DNA of 64,000 nt from Palsa-504 sp963753195 (GCA_963753195.1 CAVWBH010000007.1:310001-374000); one strand, 5' to 3'; counted from the first letter of the stretch, positions 26,410-35,645 are shown. Notes: a model not told the origin generated them from the letters alone. A program made the numbers and translations.

Positions 26410-26946
26410 ATGAGTGAGGTCAGCGAGCAACAGATTAAGGACAAGGAGGCACTGTTCGTCCAGACCGCGGCGGCTCGTATGGACGCCGATAACGTGATCC
26501 GATTGCGCCGGGTGGTCCTCGGGCTCGCGCGGCGGCTCAATGCCGCCTCGGTTGGGGAAGGACTGACCCCGGCCCAGGCGTCCGTGCTCGCCGTCGTCGC
26601 CAACCGTGGCCCGCTCGGTCTCGCCGAACTGAGCGAGATTGAGGGTCTCAACCCGACCATGCTGTCCCGGGTCGTCGGCAAGCTCGACTCCTTCGGCCTG
26701 GTCCGGCGGCGGCGTGATCCAGACGATTACCGCGCCGCCCGGGTCGAGGTCACCCCCGACGGGGAGGAGGCCTGGCGGCGCATCTCGGCGGAGCGAGCCG
26801 AGATCATCTCCGAATGCGTGGTTTGCCTTCCCGCCGAGCAGGCGGCGGCCCTGGTCGCGGCGCTGCCCGCGCTGGAAAACCTCTCCGAGGGCCTGCGGGC
26901 AGCACTCCGGCGCGACCAGCGAAGCCGGGACGACCAGGCCATCTGA
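26410..26946 (+). CDS. MarR-family transcriptional regulator
   Basis: A 178-residue winged-helix regulator. The core is clear: LTPAQASVLAVVANRGPLGLAELSEIEGLNPTMLSRVVGKLDSFGLVRRRRDPDDYRAARVEVTPDG, containing the recognition helix and the wing with its DxRxxxV-type motif. N- and C-terminal helices flank it for dimerisation. ATG 26410 has AGAAAGGAACC upstream; a longer frame adds 32 poor residues. MarR proteins usually autoregulate and respond to phenolic ligands or oxidants. Its closest neighbour is the convergent LAL regulator, 17 bp apart. Confidence 0.88.
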   Translation: MSEVSEQQIKDKEALFVQTAAARMDADNVIRLRRVVLGLARRLNAASVGEGLTPAQASVLAVVANRGPLGLAELSEIEGLNPTMLSRVVGKLDSFGLVRRRRDPDDYRAARVEVTPDGEEAWRRISAERAEIISECVVCLPAEQAAALVAALPALENLSEGLRAALRRDQRSRDDQAI

Positions 26947-26963
26947 CCGAACCGGTTCGGCCC

Positions 26964-29240
26964 TTACCCTTCCAGCAGCCCGAGCTCGCGGGACCGGGTG
27001 ACCGCCTGGTTGCGTGAGGAGGCGCCCAGCTTGCGGTAGATCGAGATCGCCTGGGACTTGATGGTGTTGCGGGACAGGAACAGGTCTTCGGCGATTTCCG
27101 GCATCGACAGGTGGGTGGACAGCAGCGGCAGCAGGCGGAGCTCGGCCGCGGTCAGGGCCGACGCCCCGGAAGCGCTTGAACCGCGCTCCTTCGGGAGCCG
27201 GGCCCGGAGCGCCTGGGCCTCCCCGGTGAGGGTCCCGAGGCCGGGCCGGCGCCTGAGCAGCTCATCGACCTCCCGCATGAGGGTCCTGGCCGCGGCCAGG
27301 TCGGCCAGCGCGAGGTGGACACGGATGAGCTCGATCCGGGCCTGAACGGCATAGTAAGGCAGGGCGTAGGTCAGCAAATGCCGCAGCCGCTGAGCGCTGA
27401 GGAGCTCCCGGCGCGCCGCCGGGATATCTCCCCGGTGCATGGCGGCCCGGGCCCGCACCGCACTGACCAGGGGCGTGGCGTAGCTTTCCTCGATTCCGGC
27501 CCGGCGCAAGACGGTGCCTGCCTGGTCGGCAAGCGTCTCGGCCCGGTCCCAGTCGCCGCCGGTGATCGCGACCAGCGATCGTTCGCACAGTGCGAGCGCG
27601 ACATCCTCGTGCGCGCCGACTTCCTCCCCGACGCTGGCACTATCCCCGAGCCGCTCGTCGCCGCCATCGAGGTCACCGCACAGGACGCGCGCGACCCCTT
27701 GCAGGTACGCGGGCGCCGGCGTGACGAAGCTCTCCGCCGCGAACCTGCGCACCGCCTCGTCTGCGTCAGCGCGCATCTGCTCGACCCCACGCCGGCACAG
27801 GAAGGCCCGCATCAGGGCGGCCCACGCCTGGGTGGAAACGTCACCGGGCCGGGCCGGGTCCCCGTCCTGCCAGCGGTCGACCGCGTCGGCCCACCGCTCG
27901 GCCTCGGCCGGGCGCCCGGTCAGCGCGCAGAACAGCGCGGCCAGCACGGCGGCCATCGGGTGCCCCTCGAGCCCGCCCTGATCTTCCAGCCACCGCAGCC
28001 ACCGCTGGACGGTCGGGACCCGCCCTTGCCGGTGGGCCGGCACCACGAGTTTCTGTATCAGGCCAGCGGCCGTATCGACGTCCCCGGCCGCGATGGAGTA
28101 CTCCAGCGCGGCCTCGGGCAAGCCGTTTTGCCCGCACCAGCGGGCGGCGCGGCGGCGCAGGACGGGGATCAGGCCGGGCTCGAGGCGGCGCAGCTCCGCT
28201 AGGAGCATGTCGCGGAACAGGTGGTGGTAGCGGTACCACTCCCCCCGCCGGTCCAGCGGCACCAGCAGCAAGTTCGACTGTTCCAGCTCGGCCAGGACTC
28301 CGGCCGACCCGGCCGCCTCGAGCACCGCATCGCACAGCGGCCCGGACATGCGCTCCAGCACGGCGGTCCGGGTCAGGAACTCCCGGTGCCGACGGGAGAT
28401 CCGGGCCAGGAACTCCGACTCCATGTACTCGCTCACCAGGCGGTCAGCCCCGCCGAAGGAGACCGCCGCGCTCGCCAGCGGGCCGCCCTCCCGCAGGTAC
28501 AGCGCCGCCAGGTACAAACCGGCCGGCCATCCCTCGGTCCGCCGTTGAAGCTCCGCCACGTCGTCCTCGCCGACCACGACGTCCGCACCGCGCAGCAGCA
28601 AGGACGCCTCGTCGCGGTCAAGCGACAAATCGCCGGCACCGATCTCCAGGATCCTGCCCTCGGCGCGCAGCCGCGCCACGCGAAGCGGCGGCTGGGACCG
28701 CCCAGCGACCGCCAGCTGGGAGCCGCCCGGGACATGATCGGCCAGCACCGACAGCGCCGCCTGGCACTCCCGGTTGTGCAGCGTGTGCACATCGTCCAAC
28801 ACCAGCGCGACCGGCGCGGTCATCGAGGCGAAAGCCAGGCCGAGGCGCGGGACGACCGAGCCGGGTACCGAGCTCCCCGGCGAGGCGAGCGCGTCGAAGA
28901 CCCGCTCGTCGATCGGCTCAATCGCATTGAGCGCTTCCGCGACGTAGGTGAGCAAGACCTTCGGGTCGTTGTCCCCTTCATCGACCGACACCCACGCGAA
29001 CGCCTGGCCGTTGCGCTCGGCCCACTGCGACAGCAGCGTCGTCTTCCCGTAACCCGGCGGCGCGACCACCGACACGATCGGATACGGCTTGCTGCGCCTG
29101 AGCCGTTCGATCAGCGCCAGACGATGCACCGCCCCGGGCCTGACCTCCGGACGACGGAGCTTGGACGCCAGCAGGTCGAACCCCGGGCCGCCCGCAGGCC
29201 GCCACCGGGCCTCGCGCTCACGCAGGTCGCTATCGCCCAT
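26964..29240 (-). CDS. LAL/MalT-type LuxR-family transcriptional regulator (copy 2)
   Basis: A 758-residue paralogue of the protein at 10258-12531, same strand, alignable nearly end to end: ASKLRRPEVRPGAVHRLALIERL, Walker A APPGYGKTTLLSQWAERNGQ, VALVLDDVHTLHN, LRAEGRILEIG and the C-terminal HTH LSMPEIAEDLFLSRNTIKSQAISIYRKLG. The start ATG 29240 corresponds in position to that of copy 1. Two inverted repeats lie 240-280 bp upstream and could be regulatory. The ligand and target genes are unknown. Confidence 0.9.
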   Translation of the reverse strand: MGDSDLREREARWRPAGGPGFDLLASKLRRPEVRPGAVHRLALIERLRRSKPYPIVSVVAPPGYGKTTLLSQWAERNGQAFAWVSVDEGDNDPKVLLTYVAEALNAIEPIDERVFDALASPGSSVPGSVVPRLGLAFASMTAPVALVLDDVHTLHNRECQAALSVLADHVPGGSQLAVAGRSQPPLRVARLRAEGRILEIGAGDLSLDRDEASLLLRGADVVVGEDDVAELQRRTEGWPAGLYLAALYLREGGPLASAAVSFGGADRLVSEYMESEFLARISRRHREFLTRTAVLERMSGPLCDAVLEAAGSAGVLAELEQSNLLLVPLDRRGEWYRYHHLFRDMLLAELRRLEPGLIPVLRRRAARWCGQNGLPEAALEYSIAAGDVDTAAGLIQKLVVPAHRQGRVPTVQRWLRWLEDQGGLEGHPMAAVLAALFCALTGRPAEAERWADAVDRWQDGDPARPGDVSTQAWAALMRAFLCRRGVEQMRADADEAVRRFAAESFVTPAPAYLQGVARVLCGDLDGGDERLGDSASVGEEVGAHEDVALALCERSLVAITGGDWDRAETLADQAGTVLRRAGIEESYATPLVSAVRARAAMHRGDIPAARRELLSAQRLRHLLTYALPYYAVQARIELIRVHLALADLAAARTLMREVDELLRRRPGLGTLTGEAQALRARLPKERGSSASGASALTAAELRLLPLLSTHLSMPEIAEDLFLSRNTIKSQAISIYRKLGASSRNQAVTRSRELGLLEG

Positions 29241-29478
29241 AAGCCCGCCGTGCCCTCGCGGGCCGCCTGCGGACGCGACCGGGCTGGCCCGCAAGCGGGC
29301 ATCTCATGACGGCCTCATGCTCGATGCGACTCACGTGGTCACGGCGATCGGTACGGCGGCCGGACGGGCAGGCGGTCCAGGAACGGCCACGGCGTCAGGA
29401 GCACCCGGACTGCTCACACAACTCACCCCAGGCAGTTGTAAGTATCTGACGTCACCGGGTCTTGAGCAGCGACACCAA

Positions 29479-29522
29479 TTATCGCCACACGATAACACGC
29501 GTGTCCTGCGTGGGACACGCGT
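29479..29522. promoter_or_regulatory. two adjacent palindromes upstream of LAL copy 2
   Basis: TTATCGccacaCGATAA (29479-29495) is a perfect 6-bp inverted repeat, followed one base later by a perfect 11-bp one, cacgcgtgtcc / ggacacgcgtg (29496-29506 and 29513-29523). The pair lies between the flavodoxin-fold gene and the LAL gene, both on the minus strand; it may hold the LAL operator or the upstream terminator. Confidence 0.5.
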
Positions 29523-29631
29523 GGCCGAGTCCGCCGGTACGGGACGAAAGCACCAGTCGCTGACGGCGTGACATGGAGTCCGGCCCTCATCAGCGCCAGC
29601 GGCAGCAGCGCTGGCGCGTTCGCTTGACGTC

Positions 29632-30309
29632 CTACTTCACCGGGGCGCTGCTGGCCAGGCGGCTGGCCAGCCCGTCGGCGAATTTCCGTGCCTCCGCCAG
29701 GTGGTGCTCCTGAAGGTTGGTCGGCGGGATCTTGACCCCGAGGTAGCGCTCGCGGTATTCGCCGGACCCGAGATAGCTCAGCAGCGACAGCAGCGAGCGT
29801 ACCTGGCCGCCCTGGTAGCGGAAGTGAATGCCGTCGGCGAAGACGCCGCCGCGCTTGGTGCCGAGCCTGCGGACCGTCTTGAGGTTGTGCTTCCAGTACC
29901 GGCGGCAGCAGACGACGGCGGCGAACGGCTTTCCCGTCAGGACCCGGCTCGCGGTCTCGGACTGCAGGAAGGACCGGACCGGGACGTCGGTGGACAGCCA
30001 CCAGGTGGGAGACCCGATGCACACCAGGTCGTAGTCCCGTTCGGTCACGACGTCGGGGATGGCGATCTTCGCCGGGCGGCGGCGGGGTGATTCCGCCGGG
30101 ATCATCCCCACGAGCTCGCGGAACGGGTGCGGCATGGGGAATTCCCGGAATCTGCCGGCGTAGCGAGGGTCGGTGAACTCGATGGCGGCCAGCTGTACGT
30201 CGCAGCCGCGGCCCCGGAGCACCTCGGCCATCGCGTCTATAACTTTCCGTGTCTGGTTGGTGTACGTGAAATAGATGAACAGAACTGACGGCCTCGCCGC
30301 GGGGTCCAT
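29632..30309 (-). CDS. flavodoxin-fold protein / NAD(P)H oxidoreductase-like
   Basis: A 225-residue protein with a flavodoxin fold. The N-terminal phosphate loop is SVLFIYFTYTNQTRKVIDAMAEVLRGRG, the second FMN loop region YDLVCIGSPTWWLSTDVPVRSFL, and the third AAVVCCRRYWKHNLKTVRRLG. The SPTWW motif is characteristic of flavodoxin-like proteins. Length is greater than a simple flavodoxin (about 150). ATG 30309 is preceded by AAGGAGGGGTGTC; the upstream ATG at 30330 is less likely. It may act as a one- or two-electron carrier or quinone reductase. Its closeness to iron genes is suggestive only. Confidence 0.82.
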   Translation of the reverse strand: MDPAARPSVLFIYFTYTNQTRKVIDAMAEVLRGRGCDVQLAAIEFTDPRYAGRFREFPMPHPFRELVGMIPAESPRRRPAKIAIPDVVTERDYDLVCIGSPTWWLSTDVPVRSFLQSETASRVLTGKPFAAVVCCRRYWKHNLKTVRRLGTKRGGVFADGIHFRYQGGQVRSLLSLLSYLGSGEYRERYLGVKIPPTNLQEHHLAEARKFADGLASRLASSAPVK

Positions 30310-31010
30310 GACACCCCTCCTTAAGGCCAACCAGGTTGGCCATGGTTTTCCGGTGCTCGCCGGCCCGCCCGGCCTGGTGTTCCGTCAGTGGCTACCGCTC
30401 CCGGCAGCACCGCGTTCTCCCAGAGGGACTCTGGGCCGAGCAGAAACCAGCGGCGTCGTGCCCGTCGCGGGCTTCGTGTGCCGACCTCATCACGGCCTCT
30501 ATGCCGTCGCAATCGCAGGAACCTTGACGTCCATCCCTTCATCGATTCCACCTCGGGCGGCCCGCAGAGGCATCACCCCAACGGGGTGAAAGGGAAGGTC
30601 GCACACTCGTTGGCAGTCCCGAGACGGTGGGCCGCGGGGTCGCCGAGCTACGCGATGAACTAGGCGGGCAGTACGTCAACCTGCGCCCTTCGAGAGGCGG
30701 GAACTGCCGTCACGGTCGAGCTCTTCGCCACCGAGATCATGCCGGGCCTTGCTGCGCCCGGCCCGCGAGAGGGCAGCCGCGCACAGCCGCACCGGCATCA
30801 CCCCCTCGGATTGCTGGACGAGCCGGATCGGGATGGAGCCGGTCACGGCCGCACACGGTGTTCAGGATTCCAGCGGGCTCCGTGGTCAAGCTAAGCTGGC
30901 ACGGCAGGATCTGCACACAGATCCCATCGCTAGCTGCACGGTTCCGGCGTCGGCGGCCAGCGCACAGCAGGAAAGCCGCAGGACGGCCGGACCGGCCCCA
31001 GGGATGGCAC
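30310..31010. other. gene-poor interval before DtxR-type gene
   Basis: About 700 bp with several overlapping short open frames, none with a domain, ribosome site or sensible composition. It must hold the divergent promoters of the flavodoxin-fold gene and the DtxR-type regulator. I see no clear iron box here. Confidence 0.55.
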
Positions 31011-31724
31011 GTGAACCACGAGGACGACCTCATCGACACGGCAGAGATGTATCTGCGTTCGGTGCTGGAGTTCGAGGAAGACGGCGTCGTCCCACGGCGT
31101 GCCCGTATTGCCGAGAGGCTCGGGCATAGCGCGCCGACGGTATCGCAGACGATAGCCCGGATGCAGCGTGACGGCTTGCTCACCCTCACCAGCGACCGGC
31201 AGATCGAGCTCACCGCAGCGGGCCGGTCGGCGGCGATCCGGGTCATGCGCAAGCACCGGCTAGCCGAGTGCCTGCTGGTCAGTGTCCTTGGCCTGGAGTG
31301 GCACCTGGTCCACGAGGAAGCGTGCCGGTGGGAGCACGTGATGAGCGAGACGGTCGAACGCCGAGTGCTTGACGTGCTCGGTCACCCCACCCACTCGCCG
31401 TTCGGGAATCCGATCCCCGGGCTGGCCGAACTGGGTCAAGACGAAGGCGAGGAAGGGCCTGGCGGCGTGGTACCGCTGGCCCACCTGCCCGCCGGGACCA
31501 GCGCGGTGGTGGTCCGCCGCATCGGCGAGCCGATTCAATCCGACACGGTCCTGCTGACCCGCCTGCGCGGGGCCGGGATCCGGCCGGATGCCTCGGTGAG
31601 GATCACCCGTGTCGACGGCGGCGTCCGCATCGGCACGCAGCCACCAGGCATCGAGATCAGCGACGCCACCGCAGCCCACATCTTCGTCACCATCGCCGGC
31701 GAGGCGACCGCAGCGACCGCTTGA
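31011..31724 (+). CDS. DtxR/IdeR-type metal-dependent transcriptional repressor
   Basis: A 237-residue regulator, the normal DtxR length. GTG 31011 begins VNHEDDLIDTAEMYLRSVLEFEEDGVVPRRARIAERLGHSAPTVSQTIARMQRDGLL, the winged helix. The dimerisation and metal-binding domain follows: RKHRLAECLLVSVLGLEWHLVHEEACRWEHVMSETVERRV, with the expected His, Glu, Cys and His ligands (HxxxEACRWEHVM). A C-terminal SH3-like domain (VRITRVDGGVRIGTQPPGIEIS) is present. Fe2+-loaded protein would bind TTAGG-type palindromes such as those 230 bp downstream before efeU. Longer upstream starts are rejected because the extra sequence is arginine-rich noise. Confidence 0.9.
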   Translation: MNHEDDLIDTAEMYLRSVLEFEEDGVVPRRARIAERLGHSAPTVSQTIARMQRDGLLTLTSDRQIELTAAGRSAAIRVMRKHRLAECLLVSVLGLEWHLVHEEACRWEHVMSETVERRVLDVLGHPTHSPFGNPIPGLAELGQDEGEEGPGGVVPLAHLPAGTSAVVVRRIGEPIQSDTVLLTRLRGAGIRPDASVRITRVDGGVRIGTQPPGIEISDATAAHIFVTIAGEATAATA

Positions 31725-31928
31725 TCCCCGAGCCCGCCCAGGGCCGGGTCTGTCGGTGTGAGCCGACTCTCCGCCGGATCCGTTACCGTCTCGCAGACCG
31801 CGACTTAGGGCTAGCCGACACAGGCCGCAGCCTGACCGGCTCGCGGATCGGGGTCGCGCCGATAGGAAAGTCCGTGGCCCGGTGGCGAGGCTCGTGGCTA
31901 GTCGTGTGGCCCAAGAGGCTGAGTCAGC

Positions 31929-31971
31929 TTGACAGCGGGCGCATGAATGCTGTTAGGTGAGGCTTCTAGTT
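31929..31971 (+). promoter_or_regulatory. efeU promoter with overlapping first iron-box half
   Basis: TTGACA at 31929-31934 and TTAGGT at 31953-31958, spacing 18 bp, form a plausible promoter. The -10 region is itself the left half of an iron box, TTAGGTGAGGCT (31953-31964), so repressor binding would block RNA polymerase. This is inferred from the known IdeR/DmdR1 mode of action. Confidence 0.6.
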
Positions 31972-31988
31972 AGGGTTGCCTTACCTAA
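31970..31988. promoter_or_regulatory. iron box (DtxR/IdeR operator) before efeUOB
   Basis: TTAGGGTTGCCTTACCTAA matches the 19-bp IdeR/DmdR1 consensus TTAGGTTAGGCTAACCTAA at 15 of 19 positions, with both outer half-sites TTAGG and CCTAA intact. It abuts the partial box at 31953-31971, as in operators that bind two repressor dimers. It lies 48 bp before the GTG start of efeU. Confidence 0.8.
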
Positions 31989-32036
31989 GTTTTCCATATG
32001 GTGCGCCTTGCGGCCTGGCTTGGAGAGGACGACACA

Positions 32037-32879
32037 GTGCTGCCGACGTTCGTGATCGGGCTGCGAGAGGGTCTGGAGGCGGCGCTGATCGTCGGGATCG
32101 TCGCCGCGTTCCTGGGCCAGCAGGGCCGCCAGGATGCCCTGCGCCAGGTGTGGCTGGGTACGGCGGCAGCGGTCCTGATCTGTATCGGCCTGGCGGTCGC
32201 GCTTCAGGTGATCTCCTCGGACTTGCCGCAGCGGCAGCAGGAAGGCCTGGAGACGGTCGTCGGCGCCCTGGCCGTCGTCATGGTCACGTACATGATCATC
32301 TTCATGCGGCGGCACGCCAGGGACCTGAAGGGCGACCTGGAGGGTGCGACGGCCTCCGCGCTCGCGGCCGGGTCGAGCCGGGCGCTGGTGGCGATGGCGT
32401 TCCTGGCGGTGCTGCGGGAGGGTTTCGAGACGGCGGTATTTCTGCTGGCCACGTTCCACGCCTCCGGTGATGCCACCACATCCTGGCTGGGCGCGGTGCT
32501 GGGGATCGTGCTGGCCGCCGCGATCGGTTACGGCATCTACCGGGGTGGGGTGCGGCTGAACCTGGCCCGGTTCTTCCGCATTACCGGCCTGGTTCTGGTC
32601 GTGGTGGCAGCCGGGCTGGTGATGACGGCGTTCCACACCGCGAACAAGGCCGGCTGGCTGACCGCTGGGCAGGCCCAGGCGGTTGACCTTTCCTGGCTGA
32701 TCCGGCCGGGCACGCCACTGTCGTCGCTGCTGACCGGCGTGCTTGGTATCCAGCCCTACCCGGCCTGGATCGAAGTCATCGCCTGGCTCGCCTACCTGGT
32801 GCCAATGGTCATCATCGTGGCCCGGCCAGCGCGCCGTCCGCGAATCGAGCCGGCCGCCGTGCCCGCGGCCGCCCGCTAG
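32037..32879 (+). CDS. efeU: EfeU/FTR1-type ferrous iron permease
   Basis: A 280-residue inner-membrane iron permease with about seven helices. Both FTR1 iron-binding motifs are present: REGLEAALIVGIVAAFL near the N-terminus and VLREGFETAVFLL at about residues 123-135. GTG 32037 (after GGAGAGGACGACACA) gives the canonical N-terminus VLPTFVIGLREGLE; ATG 31998 would add 13 residues and begin right after the iron box, so it is less likely. First gene of efeUOB, probably repressed by iron through the boxes at 31953-31988. Confidence 0.93.
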   Translation: MLPTFVIGLREGLEAALIVGIVAAFLGQQGRQDALRQVWLGTAAAVLICIGLAVALQVISSDLPQRQQEGLETVVGALAVVMVTYMIIFMRRHARDLKGDLEGATASALAAGSSRALVAMAFLAVLREGFETAVFLLATFHASGDATTSWLGAVLGIVLAAAIGYGIYRGGVRLNLARFFRITGLVLVVVAAGLVMTAFHTANKAGWLTAGQAQAVDLSWLIRPGTPLSSLLTGVLGIQPYPAWIEVIAWLAYLVPMVIIVARPARRPRIEPAAVPAAAR

Positions 32880-32995
32880 CAGCTAAGCAGTTATCCGCCC
32901 CCGGGGCCCATGGTCCGCGTGAGATGCGTAACACGCGCAAGGGGCCGGTCTCGTCCTGAATTGATGGCCATAAGCAGAAGGAGCCATACCCCCTC

Positions 32996-34234
32996 ATGCG
33001 CACCGACGGTAACAGCGCAAGACATCACGCCATCCTGGCGACGATCGTCTCCGTGTTCATGCTCGCCGTGGCCGGCTGCTCAAGTTCGCATACGGCCACG
33101 GCCGCCAGCAACGGCGGCGTGTCTGGCGGCGGCGTGTCCGGCGGCGGCGTGTCCGGCGGCGGCGGCGTGTCGGGCGGGAAAACCACGACGGTGACCATCA
33201 AGCTGACCCCGAAGGGCTGCGCGCCCAGTCCGGCTACGGTCCCGGCGGGTGAGGTCGACTTCACCGTGTCCAACGAGGACGCCGGCGCGGTTACCGAGGC
33301 CGAGCTGCGCACCGCTGACCTGTCCAAGATCCTGGGCGAGCAGGAGAACCTCACACCAGGCCTGTCCGGCGGTTTCGCGCTGAATATCCAGCCCGGCAGC
33401 TACAAGATCAGCTGCCCCGGGGCGGCGCAGCAGCACTGGGACTTCGCGGTCACCGGCCAGCAGACCGCCCCGTCGTGGCAGGCCAGCCCGCAGCTGGCCG
33501 CCGCCGTGCGTTCCTATTCCTCCTACGTAGACCAGAACACGGCCGGCCTGGTCTCCCACACCCAGGCGTTCTGCCAGGCCATCAACGCCGGGAACATGTC
33601 CCAGGCTGAAGTGCTCTACCCGCAAGCCCGGATCTACTACGAGCGGATCGAGCCCGTGGCAGAGGTCTGGGGCAGCCTGGACACCGACATCGACGGGCGG
33701 TGGGAGAACCCGGTCACGGTCGCCTCGCAGTTCATCGGCTTCCACAAGCTCGAGCAGCTGCTCTGGCAAGACAAGACGCTCGCCGGCGCGCCGGCGCTGT
33801 GCGCCGGGCTGGTGCACAACGAGCAGCAGCTGCTCACGCTCGTGCGGTCCGCCCAGTACAACCCGCTGGAGATGGCCAGCGGCGCCACCGACCTGACCAA
33901 CGAGGCCGCCACCGGCAAGATCACCGGTGAGGAGGAACGCTACTCCAACACCGACCTCCCGGTCTTCCAGGCCAACGTGGACGGTGCCATGGAGGTCGTC
34001 AGCCTGCTGCAGCCTTACCTGCAGCAAAAAGATCCCAGCCTGCTGGCCCAGATCCGCCAGCGCGACGCCAGCGTGACCTCGCTGCTGGCCACCTACAAGG
34101 TCAGCCCCGGGTACGACGACACCGGCTACGTCAACTACTCCGCCGTGAACGACGCTCAGCGCCGCCAGCTGTCGGCGGCGGTGAACGCCCTGGCTGAGTC
34201 GCTGTCCCAGCTGTCAGTTCAGGTGAGCGGCTGA
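32996..34234 (+). CDS. efeO: EfeO iron-uptake lipoprotein (cupredoxin + M75 imelysin)
   Basis: A 412-residue exported protein. The signal peptide ends in a lipobox (FMLAVAGC, Cys about 27), so it is a lipoprotein. It is followed by a Gly/Ser linker of repeated GGVSGG units, a short cupredoxin-like domain (TVTIKLTPKGCAPSPATVPAGEVDFTVSN) and the M75 imelysin domain. That domain has the metal motif GFHKLEQLLW (HxxE) and GEEERYSNTDL. In the Efe system EfeO captures iron on the cell surface and works with EfeB and EfeU. ATG 32996, 116 bp after efeU. Confidence 0.94.
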   Translation: MRTDGNSARHHAILATIVSVFMLAVAGCSSSHTATAASNGGVSGGGVSGGGVSGGGGVSGGKTTTVTIKLTPKGCAPSPATVPAGEVDFTVSNEDAGAVTEAELRTADLSKILGEQENLTPGLSGGFALNIQPGSYKISCPGAAQQHWDFAVTGQQTAPSWQASPQLAAAVRSYSSYVDQNTAGLVSHTQAFCQAINAGNMSQAEVLYPQARIYYERIEPVAEVWGSLDTDIDGRWENPVTVASQFIGFHKLEQLLWQDKTLAGAPALCAGLVHNEQQLLTLVRSAQYNPLEMASGATDLTNEAATGKITGEEERYSNTDLPVFQANVDGAMEVVSLLQPYLQQKDPSLLAQIRQRDASVTSLLATYKVSPGYDDTGYVNYSAVNDAQRRQLSAAVNALAESLSQLSVQVSG

Positions 34235-34286
34235 GCACTCGCGTCCGGCCAGTCGGCCCGCCGGCGCCGCGGAAAGGATCACCTGC

Positions 34287-35645
34287 ATGACCAGCCCCGA
34301 ACCAGGAACGCCGGTTACCCGCGCGCGCGATCTGCCTGACGGCCCGGCCGCCCAGCCGCCCAGAGCGCCATCAGGCCCAGCCAGCGGCCGTAGCGCACCA
34401 CCCGATGACGGCGGCCTCCGGGCGCCGTCTCGGCGGCGGCTGCTCATGGGCGCCGGGGCTTTCGGGGCCGGCGCGGTCGCGGGCGGGCTGGCCGGCTACC
34501 TGACCCGGCCGGGCAGCGAGCCATCCGGGGCAGCGGGCGAGCAGACCGTCCCGTTCTACGGCCCGCACCAGGCTGGCATCGCCACCCCCGCCCAGGACCG
34601 GCTCGCGTTCGGCACCCTGACCGTCGTGCCCGGCACCTCTCCCGCAGACCTGCACGGCATGCTGCGGGAATGGACCGCCGCCGCGGCCCGCATGACGGCC
34701 GGCCAGCTGGTCGGCGAGGACACGCAGCCCAGCGCGCCGCCGGTCGACACCGGCGAGGCGGCCGGCTCGCCGGTATCCCGGCTGACCATCACCATCGGCT
34801 ACGGGCCATCCCTGTTCGACCATCGTTTCGGCCTCGCCCCGCGCAAGCCGTCCGCGCTGGCCGAGCTGCCACCGCTGCCCAACGAGAACCTCGATCCCGA
34901 CTACACCGGCGGTGACCTGTGCGTGCAGGCCTGCTCAGATGACCCGCTGGTCGCGTTCCATGCCGTGCGGAACCTGGCCAGGATCGGCATGGGCGTGGTC
35001 GAGCACAACTGGATGGAACTCGGCTTCGGCCGCACCTCCACCACCACCACCGCCCAGGCCACCCCGCGCAACCTGCTCGGCTTCAAGGACGGCACCCGCA
35101 ATATCAAAGCCGAGCAGACCGACCTCATGAACGACTACGTGTGGGTCGGCCCGGAGACCGACCAGCCGTGGATGCGCGGCGGCAGCTACCTGATCGCCCG
35201 CAAGATCCGCATGTTCGTGGAGAACTGGGACCGTGACTACCTCCAAGACCAGGAAAACGTGATCGGCCGCGCCAAGACATCCGGCGCCCCGCTGTCCGGC
35301 GGGACCGAATTCACCCCGCCCGACTTCACCTCGACCGCAGCCAGCGGGCAGCCCGCCATTCCCGCCAACGCCCACATCCGGCTGGCCAGCTTCGAGCACA
35401 ACGGCGGGACACGCATCCTGCGCCGCGGCTACTCCTTCACCGACGGTATCGACCCTCAGGCCGGAACCCTGCTCGGCGGGCTGTTCTTCATCGCCTTCAT
35501 GAAAGACCCGGCCCAGTTCATCAAGCTCCAGACCGCGCTGGCCGCCGACGCCCTCAACGAGTACATCCACCACACCGGCAGCGGCGTCTTCGCTTGCCCG
35601 CCCGGGCTCAAGCCTGGCCAGCACTGGGGCGACACCGTGTTCTGA
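34287..35645 (+). CDS. efeB: EfeB Tat-exported Dyp-type haem peroxidase
   Basis: A 452-residue deferrochelatase/peroxidase. The N-terminus has a twin-arginine signal, SRRRLLMGAGAFGAGAVAGGLAGYL, so it is folded with haem before export. The Dyp family GxxDG motif is GFKDGTRN, and the proximal His lies in LASFEHNGGTRILRRGYSFTDG; distal Arg candidates follow. EfeB is thought to oxidise Fe2+ or release iron from haem for EfeO and EfeU. It starts at 34287, 52 bp after efeO, with GAAAGGATCACC before the ATG. It completes the operon. Confidence 0.95.
   Translation: MTSPEPGTPVTRARDLPDGPAAQPPRAPSGPASGRSAPPDDGGLRAPSRRRLLMGAGAFGAGAVAGGLAGYLTRPGSEPSGAAGEQTVPFYGPHQAGIATPAQDRLAFGTLTVVPGTSPADLHGMLREWTAAAARMTAGQLVGEDTQPSAPPVDTGEAAGSPVSRLTITIGYGPSLFDHRFGLAPRKPSALAELPPLPNENLDPDYTGGDLCVQACSDDPLVAFHAVRNLARIGMGVVEHNWMELGFGRTSTTTTAQATPRNLLGFKDGTRNIKAEQTDLMNDYVWVGPETDQPWMRGGSYLIARKIRMFVENWDRDYLQDQENVIGRAKTSGAPLSGGTEFTPPDFTSTAASGQPAIPANAHIRLASFEHNGGTRILRRGYSFTDGIDPQAGTLLGGLFFIAFMKDPAQFIKLQTALAADALNEYIHHTGSGVFACPPGLKPGQHWGDTVF

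Noticed and set aside
32899..32912. GGGCCCATGGTCCG before efeO as a DosR-like box
   Set aside because: Only partial half-sites match; it lies inside the efeUOB operon where a separate operator is not needed.
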